Source: Thalassiosira profunda (lineage: Eukaryota > Bacillariophyta > Thalassiosirophyceae > Thalassiosirales > Thalassiosiraceae). From it: 11,786 nucleotides of DNA. A model generated the notes under the pieces. That model made no database searches. It saw nothing but the letters and a program-made list of their open reading frames with translations, and was not told the DNA's origin. The position numbers and the translations under genes are program-made. Below, in pieces: positions 1 through 7,655 of this stretch. The DNA is taken from positions 1 to 11,786 of the forward strand of contig JALLAP010001156.1 of the NCBI GenBank assembly GCA_036939355.1, given 5' to 3'. Within the stretch, counting starts at the first letter, position 1. The number at the start of each line of letters is the position of its first letter.

Positions 1-121
1 CGGTGATGGAACCGTCCGTGAGTTCGTCGGGCTCCACAAGAATCTCGGATGGGATTGCGCCCATCCCCCCTCCGCGATTGCCGCCGCCGGGATCGCCGGT
101 TGCGTCGCCCCGCGCGCTCAT
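1..121 (-). CDS. Unrecognised protein, N-terminal 40 residues only (partial)
   Basis: Reading the minus strand from 121 to the window edge gives an open frame with no stop. The ATG sits in a good eukaryotic context (AAGG before it, so A at -3). The first part is Gly/Asp/Asn-rich (MSARGDATGDPGGG), followed by a second Met at residue 20. The end is more ordinary and acidic, with the stretch PSEILVEPDELTD. Third codon positions are rich in G and C, like the genes on the right of the window. Only the start is present, so no family can be named. The opposite strand is also open over this stretch, but it is Pro/Ser/Arg-rich and looks like a shadow. The start could instead be the inner Met. The upstream promoter would lie in about 122-300, where I see no clear TATA-like element. 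Confidence 0.45.
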   Translation of the reverse strand, partial: MSARGDATGDPGGGNRGGGMGAIPSEILVEPDELTDGSIT

Positions 122-405
122 CCTTCCGGAGGGCTGGGCGGTGCTTGCTGTAGGTTGGTTGGTTGCTGTAGCGCTGCTGGCGTCCCTCGTTCCGCGCGCG
201 CTACGAGAGGATCAGTGCATGCATGTTGTTGCGCGCGCGGCAGAGGCAGGAGGCGCCGCTTTTTGCTGAACTTCTGCACGAACGTTTCAGATGCCAGCTT
301 ATGCGAAGAGTGGAATGACTGTAACAGTCATTGGAGACAGCGATCCAAAAGGCAAGCTCCAACCTATCTAGATGAGGTATCGCATTGTCATTGTAGTACT
401 CCGGT

Positions 406-767
406 TCAGGAGGAGCCTCGCGAGTTGTTAGGGGATGTGGCGTGTTTTTCGCAATTTTTGCGGAAGGTTTTCAATTTTGGGCTCCTCTCTAGAAGCTTGC
501 CATTCTCGGTGATCCGCACGAACTCGGCTTCGTCCTAAATCGGTGGATGTGTCGATCTCCATTGCATCATTACCATACGGCTTGACGGATTCAGGGGCCA
601 CCAATTTTGGCCATCCTTCACTCCTCCCAAAGCAGGAAAAAGTTTTTTAAGGCTGCTACGTAGGAAGGGTACCGTCCTCGAAAGGCCTCCTCATTCTCCG
701 CCCGCTCGCACCACTCTGACAGCAATCGGACCCCCGGGCTGGCGGTGGCGAGGTCCTCCAGCGTATC
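406..767 (-). pseudogene. Decayed minus-strand gene fragment with two frame shifts
   Basis: Three open stretches in different frames follow each other on the minus strand and read like one protein. The first (767-618) starts after an acceptor-like CTTAG and reads DTLEDLATASPGVRLL and onward to LKNFFLLWEE, then stops at TGA. Skipping one base there leads at once into a second stretch (619 down to 536) reading EGWPKLVAPESVKPYGNDA and ending TSTDL. Skipping one more base (535) leads into a third (534-406) starting DEAEFVRITENGKLLER and ending at TGA. Each piece has sensible hydrophobic and charged composition, and the pieces join without gap or overlap. I do not recognise the family. The last ten or so residues may be non-coding. 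This could be a dead gene with two single-base insertions, or a gene from a misassembled or error-containing region. Its upstream exons would be expected beyond 767, where the repeat units begin. Confidence 0.45.
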
Positions 768-799
768 CTAAGTTGCTGGTTGTTTTTAGCCCAAATCCA

Positions 800-813
800 A
801 TATCCCTGTCCCA
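800..813 (+). repeat. Extra copy of the 14-base motif at the inner edge of the large inverted repeats
   Basis: ATATCCCTGTCCCA occurs here on the plus strand, again at 1968-1981 on the plus strand, and inverted at 1066-1079. With 1066-1079 it would bound a 280-base segment. Otherwise 768-967 is GC-rich, with a CGCGCG-centred imperfect palindrome near 857-886 and no convincing gene. Confidence 0.6.
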
Positions 814-1241
814 CTTTTTAGCGGGTGAGAAAGGGGGCAACCCTGGGGGCTTGCAGGTACGCGCGCGGTGAATTCAGGCGCGCGAGCCCCTCAGCCCCCC
901 AAAAGCGTTCAGTCGTGAGGGGGCAGGAGCCGATTCAAAGGGAATCCCCCGCTTCGCCCTCTTTTTTAATTCCTCCGTAGAGGAGTGTACGACGGAATAG
1001 TACAAATCTAAAACCTAGGGGCGCAGGGGTTAATTTCTGGGGGGCCTATGCCCCTAAGGTTTAGCTGGGACAGGGATATGCCAGTCTGAAAAAGATCTCG
1101 GAAAGTTATTAGATTAACTTTCTTACTATTGTCAACGGCCTGATACTGATATTCGCCGAGGTTTGAGGGATCAAAGTGGTGCAGCGGCTTATTCGAGTGG
1201 CAAAACGAGCTCATGTGTCGCTGTGAGCTCCAAACAAATGC

Positions 1242-1249
1242 AAGTTGAT
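1242..1249 (+). repeat. Target-site duplication, left copy
   Basis: AAGTTGAT directly outside the left end of the 1250-1733 element, identical to 1734-1741. Without the element the flanks read ATGC-AAGTTGAT-TGCAAC. Confidence 0.85.
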
Positions 1250-1733
1250 CTTAGTTGGAAAAGTCCTCGTTCGCTATGTCCATAAATGGCTCCAAAAAGA
1301 CAGGCCACTGGACATGTCCTGGAGGTGTTCGGGACGTGTCCGGGCGGCGTCCGGGACATGGCACGTTTTCAGGGTTGAAAAAGGAGGACACAGGACACCA
1401 GTTGAGGACATCTAAGGACAAGTGAAGTTGTCATCTCGGCCGGTGTTACTGCTGGTTAAAAAAATATAGAAATTACCTTGTATTACCTCCATTTAGCATC
1501 ATTTGATTCTAAATGGTGTTTAACACACACCTGTATGTCTAATCTTGGGTTCAAAGGGGGGAAATAAGATTGGATGTGATTCATGACTCAATCTTGAGGA
1601 CATGTGTTGGACGTGGGACTCAAGCGGACCAACTGTCCCCATGTCCCCCAAACATGCCATGTCAGCTCAAATTGGGGACATTTGACTGTCCCGAGGACAT
1701 GTCCGGGACATGTCCCGGACATTTCCAACTAAG
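1250..1733. mobile_element. Non-autonomous DNA transposon (hAT-like MITE), 484 bases
   Basis: The left end reads CTTAGTTGGAAAAGTCC and the right end, reversed, CTTAGTTGGAAATGTCC: 17-base terminal inverted repeats with one mismatch. The element is flanked by a perfect 8-base direct repeat. The 8-base duplication and short repeats are typical of the hAT superfamily, but P-like elements can also make 8-base duplications. Subterminal regions are crowded with the palindrome GGACATGTCC (1310-1319, 1695-1704, 1706-1715) and variants such as GGGACGTGTCC and GAGGACAT. Such arrays are often transposase-binding sites. There is no frame long enough for a transposase. A 60-residue frame starting inside the right end is only a shadow. 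It lies within the larger inverted-repeat unit and so inserted after it. Confidence 0.82.
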
Positions 1734-1741
1734 AAGTTGAT
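1734..1741 (+). repeat. Target-site duplication, right copy
   Basis: AAGTTGAT directly outside the right end of the 1250-1733 element, identical to 1242-1249. Confidence 0.85.
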
Positions 1742-2070
1742 TGCAACAAGTCACACAGTGAGACAGCCTAACTCTAATTTGTTATTGCTGTTTAATTCGA
1801 TTCCTAACCCTGACCCTATTCTATTTCACTGCAATCGGCATACATTTCGTTTGCAAGTGTTGACAGCCGGCATATTTGTTAGGCCTCTTTAGCTAGTGTG
1901 ACATGGCCGATAGCTGTGAATCAGAATAGCCATCGTCCCGCTCTGGAAATAGGCAGTAAGGGGTGCAATATCCCTGTCCCACAGCAAAACGCCCACGGAA
2001 ACTAACTCTCCCCTAGGATTTAGATTTGTACTATTTCTGCGTAATTTTCTCTACGGAGGAATTGAAAAAC

Positions 2071-2099
2071 TAACCCTAACCCTAACCCCCTAACCCTAA
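2071..2099. repeat. Short interstitial telomere-like repeat (TTAGGG type)
   Basis: Three TAACCC units, a two-base C insertion (CCCCC), then another TAACCCTAA. It abuts the right end of the large inverted-repeat unit. A looser CCTAACCCTGACCCTA lies near 1803. It is far too short for a functional telomere. The 210 bases that follow (2100-2310) show no gene or clear structure. Confidence 0.6.
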
Positions 2100-2310
2100 T
2101 TGCTTACCATTCCCTTTAGTCAATTCGGCGTGTCACAGCAGGTATCTGTCGATCGTGACCTCTTTTTTGTCCGTAGCGAAGGAAGGAGAGCGTTTGTGTT
2201 AAGTAAATCGCACTCTGTGGACACTTCGGTAGGGGCCGCTGTGACTGGATTAATCTGGCAATAATTTGTCAGCATTCTACGTTCGCGCACTCAACCGCCT
2301 CAACTCACAG

Positions 2311-2557
2311 TTCAAAATTTTCAATATCAACGTTTTCTCACAAAATCAAAATTGGATTTTTAAACATGATTAAAAATTCAGAAATTTCCAAAATTGGATT
2401 TTTGAATTATAAAAATTCAAATTAAAAGTTTGAATTTTCCTTTGAATTTTCAAATCATTTTGGAATTTGAAATTTCCAAAATTTAACAATTTGGATTTTC
2501 AAATCAAACTTTTGAAATAAAATTTGGTTCTTCGAAATATTTTGGAAATTTTTAAAG
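2311..2557. repeat. AT-rich block built from short GAATTT/AAATTC words
   Basis: About 250 bases are strongly AT-rich, in contrast with their surroundings. CAAAATTGGATTTTT occurs twice, some 45 bases apart (about 2346 and 2390), with a weaker third version (CAATTTGGATTTTC, about 2488). Many short self-complementary words (AAATTT, GAATTC-like) would allow hairpins. All frames are poor in codons and no gene is present. Confidence 0.6.
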
Positions 2558-2728
2558 GATATTATTGCCCGTCGTCTCGGCATTGTGGCCGCGGCCCTTG
2601 TGCCTTCCATCGGCCCCCGCCTCACCGCCGCAGGCCTCCACGGCCTCGACCAGGTATTGGCCTCCAATCACCGTAGAGAAGGGTGTGGTGACAGCGGCCT
2701 CGGGCCTCTCTCACTCGCTTTAGCTTAG
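2558..2728 (+). pseudogene. Exon-like fragment of an unrecognised gene
   Basis: Exactly where the AT-rich block stops, the plus strand becomes GC-rich and reads DIIARRLGIVAAALVPSIGP and onward to LTAAGLHGLDQ. Most codons in this stretch end in C or G. After CAG at 2651-2653 comes GTATTGG, a possible splice donor. Beyond it the frame loses its codon bias and stops at 2726-2728. The coding-like part is therefore 2558-2653. There is no start codon and no partner exon in view. I do not recognise the protein. It may be a relic exon left by a rearrangement, or chance. Confidence 0.28.
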
Positions 2729-2778
2729 GTAGAGTAGGATAAAGCCCACTTTCAACGAAATCGGCGCCAAGGGTGTGG

Positions 2779-3292
2779 GATCAGCAGCTTTCAATGGGCG
2801 CGCAAAATGGCCCGCAATCATGGCTCCCCTTCTTTTGCGATGCCATTGGAGGGGCCTGGAAGTGTTGCTCGTCCATTTTGTTGTCGGGCCGGCGCATGGT
2901 GGCCAACCCTAGCACAACAAGGCCATTTAGCTACGTACTTACTCGAGTGATTGGGGCCAGCAGCTTCTGAAGCGGCCGCAAAATGGCCCGCAATCATGGC
3001 TCTCCTTCTTTTGTGATGCCATTGGAGGGGCCTGGAAGTGTTGCTCGTCTTTTTTGTTGTCGGGCCGGCGCATGGTGGCCAACCCTAGCCAACATAAGGC
3101 CATGTAGTACGTACGTACTCTGAAGAGAACTGGAGCTGGAGGGTGTCGGGGTCCGCAGCTTCAGAGGGGCACGCAAAATGGTCCAAAGTCATGGCTCCTC
3201 TTGTTTTGTGATGCCATTGGAGGGGCCTGGAAGTGCTGCTCGTCCTTTTTGTTGTCGGTCAGGCGCACGGTGGCCAACCCTGACCCAATAAG
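2779..3292 (+). repeat. Tandem repeat family A, three imperfect units of about 176-194 bases
   Basis: Each unit contains, in order, CAGC(A)GCTT, GCAAAATGG (starting 2802, 2978, 3172), CATGGCTC, GATGCCATTGGAGGGGCCTG, TTGTTGTCGG and GTGGCCAACCCT. Units 1 and 2 are closer to each other than to unit 3. Unit junctions carry TACGTAC-like words. Frames through it are broken and differ between units, so it is not a coding repeat. Confidence 0.8.
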
Positions 3293-3317
3293 GCACCACT
3301 TCTGAGGCATGAATTTT

Positions 3318-3705
3318 CTGACCAAGCGCCCAAAGACAAAGTAGCAACCCAATCAAGGCCCTTGCCACGGCTTTCGGGTATCCATTGGGTCCATAGCAAA
3401 GACTGACATCTGCGCTTGCTCCCTAACATTGTGTCGTGTTTGTTAGTGACTTTGCTAGCTTTGCCACGTTTCACGTTTGAGGGGCGAATTTGCTACTGAC
3501 CAAGCGCCCAAAGGCAAATGATCAACGGCCCGAGTGACATTTGCCACAGCGGTTTGGCATTCATTGGGTCCATAACAAAGGCTGACATCTGCACTTGCCC
3601 CCTCACATTGCGGCGTGCCACCCATTTTGTTCAATTTGGCTTTTGTTAGTGACTTTGCTAGCTTTGCCACACATTTGAGGCACAAATTGGCTGACCAAGC
3701 GGAAG
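3318..3705 (+). repeat. Tandem repeat family B, two units and the start of a third
   Basis: CTGACCAAGCG begins at 3318, 3496 and 3691, giving spacings of 178 and 195 bases. Shared blocks are CCAAAG(A/G)CAAA, CATTGGGTCCATA(G/A)CAAAG, CTGACATCTGC and GTTAGTGACTTTGCTAGC. The third unit breaks off after its first bases. The sequence is unrelated to family A, which ends about 25 bases before it. Confidence 0.8.
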
Positions 3706-4063
3706 AGGGACGCGTAAAAATCGGTGCCATTTTACTCATAGTTGCAGAGCGGGGGGCATCCCCGCTGAAGAGGGGGCGCCAAGGAAATTTACAGGACATG
3801 TCGTAACCTACATAACCCTAAAGTGCTATCTCCCTATTTTCAAAGAGAGGACACAATGAGATCCGCACATAACATGCCACAACATAATACGGCTGCCACT
3901 AGATACCAACCCATGGTCACAACACCAAGAAGCCGAATCAGCAGTCTGCCAGTAGTTTCAAAACAGACCACAGCCATACCTACAGCCACAGATTTCTCAA
4001 TTCTGTATTAGTGTTAGGTACATAGGGCCCAAATAAAATAGATAACAATCCCAAGCACCCATT
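3706..4063. other. No gene seen between repeat families
   Basis: About 360 bases without a convincing frame on either strand. It contains one small GC-rich hairpin (GGGGGCATCCCCGC near 3752) and one GGACATGTC word (about 3794) like those in the 1250-1733 element. Nothing else stands out. Confidence 0.5.
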
Positions 4064-4328
4064 CAGATTCAGAGGCACAGCCTCCATCATCTATGGCAGT
4101 ATTGGGCAGTTTCCAACATCTTTGGATGGTGGCCAGGTCTCTGGAACCCATCCAACCAGGCAAATTTGGCGTCTCCTGCCACAACCAATTTTACTCAATT
4201 CTAGACCCATCAGGGCATGCCAATGCCAGGGACCAAATAAATGGATGGCACCCTGCAACACCTATTCAGAGGCATCCTCCATTATTGGGCAGCTCCTGAC
4301 ATCTTCGGATGGTTGCCAGGTCTCTGGA
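4064..4328 (+). repeat. Tandem repeat family C, two imperfect copies
   Basis: ATTCAGAGGCA, CCTCCAT, ATTGGGCAG (4101 and 4284, spacing 183), ACATCTT and GGATGGT(G/T)GCCAGGTCTCTGGA occur in the same order in both copies. It is a third, unrelated sequence with nearly the same period as families A and B. From 4329 to the end of the MYND gene at 4577 I see no reliable gene. Confidence 0.75.
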
Positions 4329-4576
4329 TGTCTTTTTGCTCAATTTGGTCCATGGTCTAAGACTGAGTAGGCAGCCATGCTTTGTAGATACAAACCCGAC
4401 TGTTCTCTGCGCGCCTTGGATTATGTTGCTTCTCGAATGAGAAGCTATGAATGGAGATGCTGGACTGGCCCTTGCCAAGGATCGAGAAGAGGGGCTCTCG
4501 CTAAAGCATTGTATTGTAACGGCAGAACACAACGTCGTTTTTCAAGACAGCGCATCCACTGCTTCTATCGGTGTCC

Positions 4577-6259
4577 CTAGTTTTGTTGATCCGTGCTGGC
4601 GCCAGGGCCAGATTGGGCCAACCATCTCCTGGGAATGTTTTTATGCAGGACGATCCCTTTCAAACCCACTCGATCCGCAAAGCCGTAACGCACTCGCGAG
4701 TGGAACGCACATTTTAGCCCACCAGCGCAATCGCCCCCGTCGTTCCCGATCTTTTTGACGTCTGGAGGATTGTCTACGAAATAAATCGATACCTTGTTCC
4801 ATTGTTGCTCTTCATTCAGACACTCTTCAGCCATACTTCGGACAAGCCGACAACCATTCATCATCAGGTTGCTGCTAAGCACTGCCATTCTCTTCAACTC
4901 AGTTTCACGAATACCTTTTCCCCTCAAGGTATCAACAAAATCTACCTCTTCCTTGCAATGCTTGTCGTGTCCCAGCTCATAACTCTCAGATTGGCAGGCG
5001 GGAGAGCAGTAGCATTCTACACCACAGCGTTTGCAGTGAAGCAATTCCCTCCGGTCGACCTCCTTCAGGCAGTTGCAGCACACAGCAGGAGCGCTTGCCT
5101 CGAGCGCATTGTTGATAACAGTGGTAGCCTTCTCAAACTGAGTTCCAGATTTCTTCTGCAGTGCGTCCAGTGCCGCCACAATCCCTTCTTTTCTCTCACG
5201 CAGGGCCCGCGACGTCCTGCTGTGCATTGCCATCAAACACAGTCCGTAGGAAATGAAATAGAGCCACTCAGCAATTGCTGAATCACTTTCATCTCCATAG
5301 GCAATGAGAGCGTCGATGCAGAATTCCAGCAGCCCATGACGAACAGCAGCTGCATATCTGCAATCGATCAGCTGAATGTGATCGTCATTCTGGTCCAAGC
5401 CAAGAATGGATGTCATTGTCTTCAGAACAGTTTGAGCTGCAGCTGTCACCAACGAGTTGTTTCTCCCATACTCGATCAGCTCGGCAATCACCCGTGCGTC
5501 GACGTAGCCATGCTTCAAAAGTAGTGGCTCCAGGATGCACTCGAAAAGAAAAGCACGGTTGTTCTTGTCCAGCATTCGAATCAATCCCACCGTCGTTGAC
5601 TCACTGCAATTAGGGTCGTCACTGAGCAGCGGAGTGCACGCAGTTTGATCCAATACTCCTCTCATCACGTCCTCCGGTATGCCGTAGTGCTCGTGCATAG
5701 TAAAGGCGAGAATTTTCTGAGCTTCGTGGCACGTCGAAGACAATGGCTCCGTCATTGGGTCAGGGTAAAGTTGACAAAGACTTTCGGATTCAGAGGCGAT
5801 ATCCTCACGGCTTTGACTCCAACAGCTCGCCTGAGCAACGAAGGGTAGGAAGCCCTCGTATGAAATCATGACCAAGAAGCCGTCCTTTGACATCATAATG
5901 CCACGAACTAGATCGAAGAAAGGTGAGATACATATGTGCCAAATCACGTTGCTCTGGAACAATTCCCTCTTGCCGTCAATCATCCTCATCACAAATGGAC
6001 CGATTTCCCTTGCCACTTGCAACCGTGCACTATCCCGTGCATCTTCTGCCAACCCATCTTGCATGAGAAATCCTAGGATCGTGGCCCAATAGAAAGACAA
6101 CATGGCGGATTCCCCCACCTCCGTGATCTCTCTCCCCAAGACGTCAGAAATAGATTTGTCGGATCGGTTCATAAATTGAAGGAACGACAAGTGGATGTTG
6201 GCTTTCGCCAGCTCTGGCCCAATATGCGGCCTTACATGAGGGTCCGCAACATTGCGCAT
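4577..6259 (-). CDS. MYND-type zinc finger protein, 560 residues, intronless
   Basis: One uninterrupted frame on the minus strand. The MYND finger lies at residues 394-435, with ligands C394, C397, C409, C412, C418, C422, H431 and C435 and the typical core YCSPACQ (417-423). MYND fingers usually bind proline-rich peptides in partner proteins, and are common in chromatin and signalling proteins. Residues 1-390 are predominantly helical and hydrophobic, with no catalytic motif I can identify; no SET-domain motif is visible, so this is not an evident SMYD methyltransferase. Residues 450-560 are an unrecognised tail. The N-terminal part may be an armadillo/HEAT-like helical repeat, but that is inference. 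Codon use is mixed at third positions, unlike the GC-rich genes to its right. Its ATG is only 115 bases from the stop of the next gene in the same direction. The start is the first Met of the frame; an upstream exon cannot be excluded. Confidence 0.85.
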   Translation of the reverse strand: MRNVADPHVRPHIGPELAKANIHLSFLQFMNRSDKSISDVLGREITEVGESAMLSFYWATILGFLMQDGLAEDARDSARLQVAREIGPFVMRMIDGKRELFQSNVIWHICISPFFDLVRGIMMSKDGFLVMISYEGFLPFVAQASCWSQSREDIASESESLCQLYPDPMTEPLSSTCHEAQKILAFTMHEHYGIPEDVMRGVLDQTACTPLLSDDPNCSESTTVGLIRMLDKNNRAFLFECILEPLLLKHGYVDARVIAELIEYGRNNSLVTAAAQTVLKTMTSILGLDQNDDHIQLIDCRYAAAVRHGLLEFCIDALIAYGDESDSAIAEWLYFISYGLCLMAMHSRTSRALRERKEGIVAALDALQKKSGTQFEKATTVINNALEASAPAVCCNCLKEVDRRELLHCKRCGVECYCSPACQSESYELGHDKHCKEEVDFVDTLRGKGIRETELKRMAVLSSNLMMNGCRLVRSMAEECLNEEQQWNKVSIYFVDNPPDVKKIGNDGGDCAGGLKCAFHSRVRYGFADRVGLKGIVLHKNIPRRWLAQSGPGASTDQQN

Positions 6260-6374
6260 GATGATATCCGTTCCAGAGAAGTTCTTGCCATGTAGTAGTC
6301 GCCGGCTATTGTTATCTTATGAATTGTATCTCGTTGCATGTACCCTTCTTCTGCGCTCGCTACCCATGACTCGT
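6260..6374. other. Short spacer and possible composition boundary
   Basis: 115 bases between the stop of the Cys/Gly-rich gene and the start of the MYND gene, both on the minus strand. It must hold the 3' end of one and the promoter of the other. Codon style changes across it, so it is a candidate edge of the right-hand gene cluster. I found no inverted repeat or duplication that marks an element end. Confidence 0.35.
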
Positions 6375-7655
6375 TCAGCCGTCGGTAGTGTTCTCCTCGT
6401 CGTCGGCCTTCTCTCCCATGTCGAGTTGCATCGGTTCCGCGATCTTGAGCCGCTTGTACTCCTCCCTCGCCCTCGGAGGAGTCTGCAAGTTGTCCTTGCT
6501 CACGCCCAGCTGCGGTTTGCGCTTTTTGTAGTCTCTCTCGCGGCTCTCCTCCATCCTCGCTTCGGCCGCTTTGATCTCATCTCGAATCTTCCTCACATTC
6601 TCCTCCTCCACGGAAATTCTCGCTTTGATTGGCCCCGTCATGAGGCTCACTGGTACGTTCTCCCACAGCGGTCCTTCAAACGGCGCCAGCGAAGCCCGAG
6701 CACTATCCAATCTGGCCTGGGCCTTGACAAGCTTATCAAGCTGGTCCGAGAAGCCCTGATTCTCTGCGTCAATGTCGATGCCGCGTTTGTACGCCAGCCG
6801 GAGAAGAATCATTTTGTGGGCGTTGCGCCTCGCGGCCTCGAACCGCCTGTCCCTGCCACTCTTCAGCTCGTCGAGAATGTCGGCGATTCTCTTCTCCCCC
6901 TCCTTGTACCTCTCCTTGTCCGCGCTGTACTCCTTCTGCATTGCCTCGTTCGCCGCTCTGTAGTACGCCCCCTCATCTTTGATGAAGTTGCTGTTGTTGG
7001 GGTCGCAGTATTTCTGGAACGTCTCCATCAACTTCTCCCACCTGTCGCCGTCTCCTTCAACGCAAACGGCGGTGAGAATGCCGTCCAGCTCCTTCATCAG
7101 CTCCCCGATTCTTTCAGCGCACCGCTTTGCTTCTGCCGCATCCTCATCGTTGGCTCCCCCTCCTCCCCCGCCAGCACCACCCCCGCGGCCACCACCGCCA
7201 CCGCCGGCTCGATCCGCATCATTGCGAGCTCCTCGTCCGCCATCTCCCCCGCCAGTTCCATCGTCGTCGTTTCCCTGGGAAGGAGGAGGCCCGTTTCGGT
7301 CCGCCGGGACTTGCTCGGTGGTCTGCAGTAGGAATTGCCTGACGCTATTGCAGCGCTTCTCCTCAGGGTGCTTGAAATTGTCGCCATCTCTCGTCCATCC
7401 TCCCTCAGGGCCAAAGAAATGGCCGCATGCGCCGCACAATCCCGTCCCATTTTTATCTCCGCAGGTGCGGCACCCGAGGAAAGGGCGATTGTCGTGGGCG
7501 CCCGTGCACGCCGCCAATCGAGTTTTGAGATCACGCTTCATGTTGCCCTCATTCACACCCTGATCTTTCAGCAGCTCCACGCATCGATCGCACACTTTTT
7601 CGGGGTTGTCTCCGCGCTCGTGCCAGGGGCACTCGTCGTTTGGAGCCGTCGCCAT
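6375..7655 (-). CDS. Cys-rich, Gly-rich, coiled-coil protein of unknown function, 426 residues
   Basis: The ATG at 7655 has an excellent context (CCACGATGG), and the frame upstream of it is non-coding in character. Residues 9-102 hold paired metal-ligand candidates: C9-x2-H12, C22-x2-C25, C62-x2-C65, C74-x2-C77 with H79, and C102. These suggest one or two zinc-binding modules near the N-terminus. Residues 127-170 are a low-complexity Gly/Asp/Arg linker with long Gly runs. Residues 170-400 are charged and helical with heptad-like spacing, probably coiled coil. KKRK at 377-380 is a likely nuclear signal. The overall layout suggests a nuclear adaptor or nucleic-acid-binding protein. No enzyme motif is visible and I do not recognise the family. 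It diverges from the double-L22e gene across 184 bases, so the two are probably co-regulated. High third-position GC matches its right-hand neighbours. Confidence 0.8.
   Translation of the reverse strand: MATAPNDECPWHERGDNPEKVCDRCVELLKDQGVNEGNMKRDLKTRLAACTGAHDNRPFLGCRTCGDKNGTGLCGACGHFFGPEGGWTRDGDNFKHPEEKRCNSVRQFLLQTTEQVPADRNGPPPSQGNDDDGTGGGDGGRGARNDADRAGGGGGGRGGGAGGGGGGANDEDAAEAKRCAERIGELMKELDGILTAVCVEGDGDRWEKLMETFQKYCDPNNSNFIKDEGAYYRAANEAMQKEYSADKERYKEGEKRIADILDELKSGRDRRFEAARRNAHKMILLRLAYKRGIDIDAENQGFSDQLDKLVKAQARLDSARASLAPFEGPLWENVPVSLMTGPIKARISVEEENVRKIRDEIKAAEARMEESRERDYKKRKPQLGVSKDNLQTPPRAREEYKRLKIAEPMQLDMGEKADDEENTTDG

Larger units (their letters stand above)
968..2063. repeat. Inverted-repeat unit of about 1.1 kb, probable degraded DNA transposon
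   Basis: About 114 bases at 968-1081 recur inverted at about 1966-2063. Shared blocks, read inward from each end, are AATTCCTCCGTAGAG (968-982 and 2049-2063), then AATAGTACAAATCTAAA, then CCTAGGGG, then TGGGACAGGGATAT (1066-1079 and 1968-1981). Between these blocks the arms differ by substitutions and small gaps, so the repeat is old. A T-run lies just outside the left arm and an A-run just outside the right arm, continuing the symmetry. I could not find a target-site duplication. The interior has no transposase frame and is interrupted by the younger element at 1250-1733. The CCTCCGTAG end loosely resembles the CTCCCTCCGT ends of mariner-type miniature elements of plants, but that may be chance. 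Confidence 0.6.

Noticed and set aside
3..538. Two overlapping plus-strand frames (88 and 127 residues)
   Set aside because: Pro/Arg/Cys-rich low-complexity translations; the minus strand has better coding character here (the 1-121 start and the 406-767 fragment).
2779..4328. CRISPR-like array
   Set aside because: Units are about 180 bases, imperfect throughout and without short constant repeats or unique spacers; the genome is eukaryotic.
4447..4758. Plus-strand frame of 103 residues starting MNGDAGLALAKDREEG
   Set aside because: The first 45 residues look fairly protein-like, but the second half is antisense to the MYND gene and reads poorly. No partner exon or clear donor was found, so it is too weak to list as a gene.
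6252..7331. Plus-strand frame of 359 residues
   Set aside because: Leu/Arg/Ser/Pro-rich mirror of the Cys/Gly-rich coiled-coil gene, which has the better start context and protein composition.
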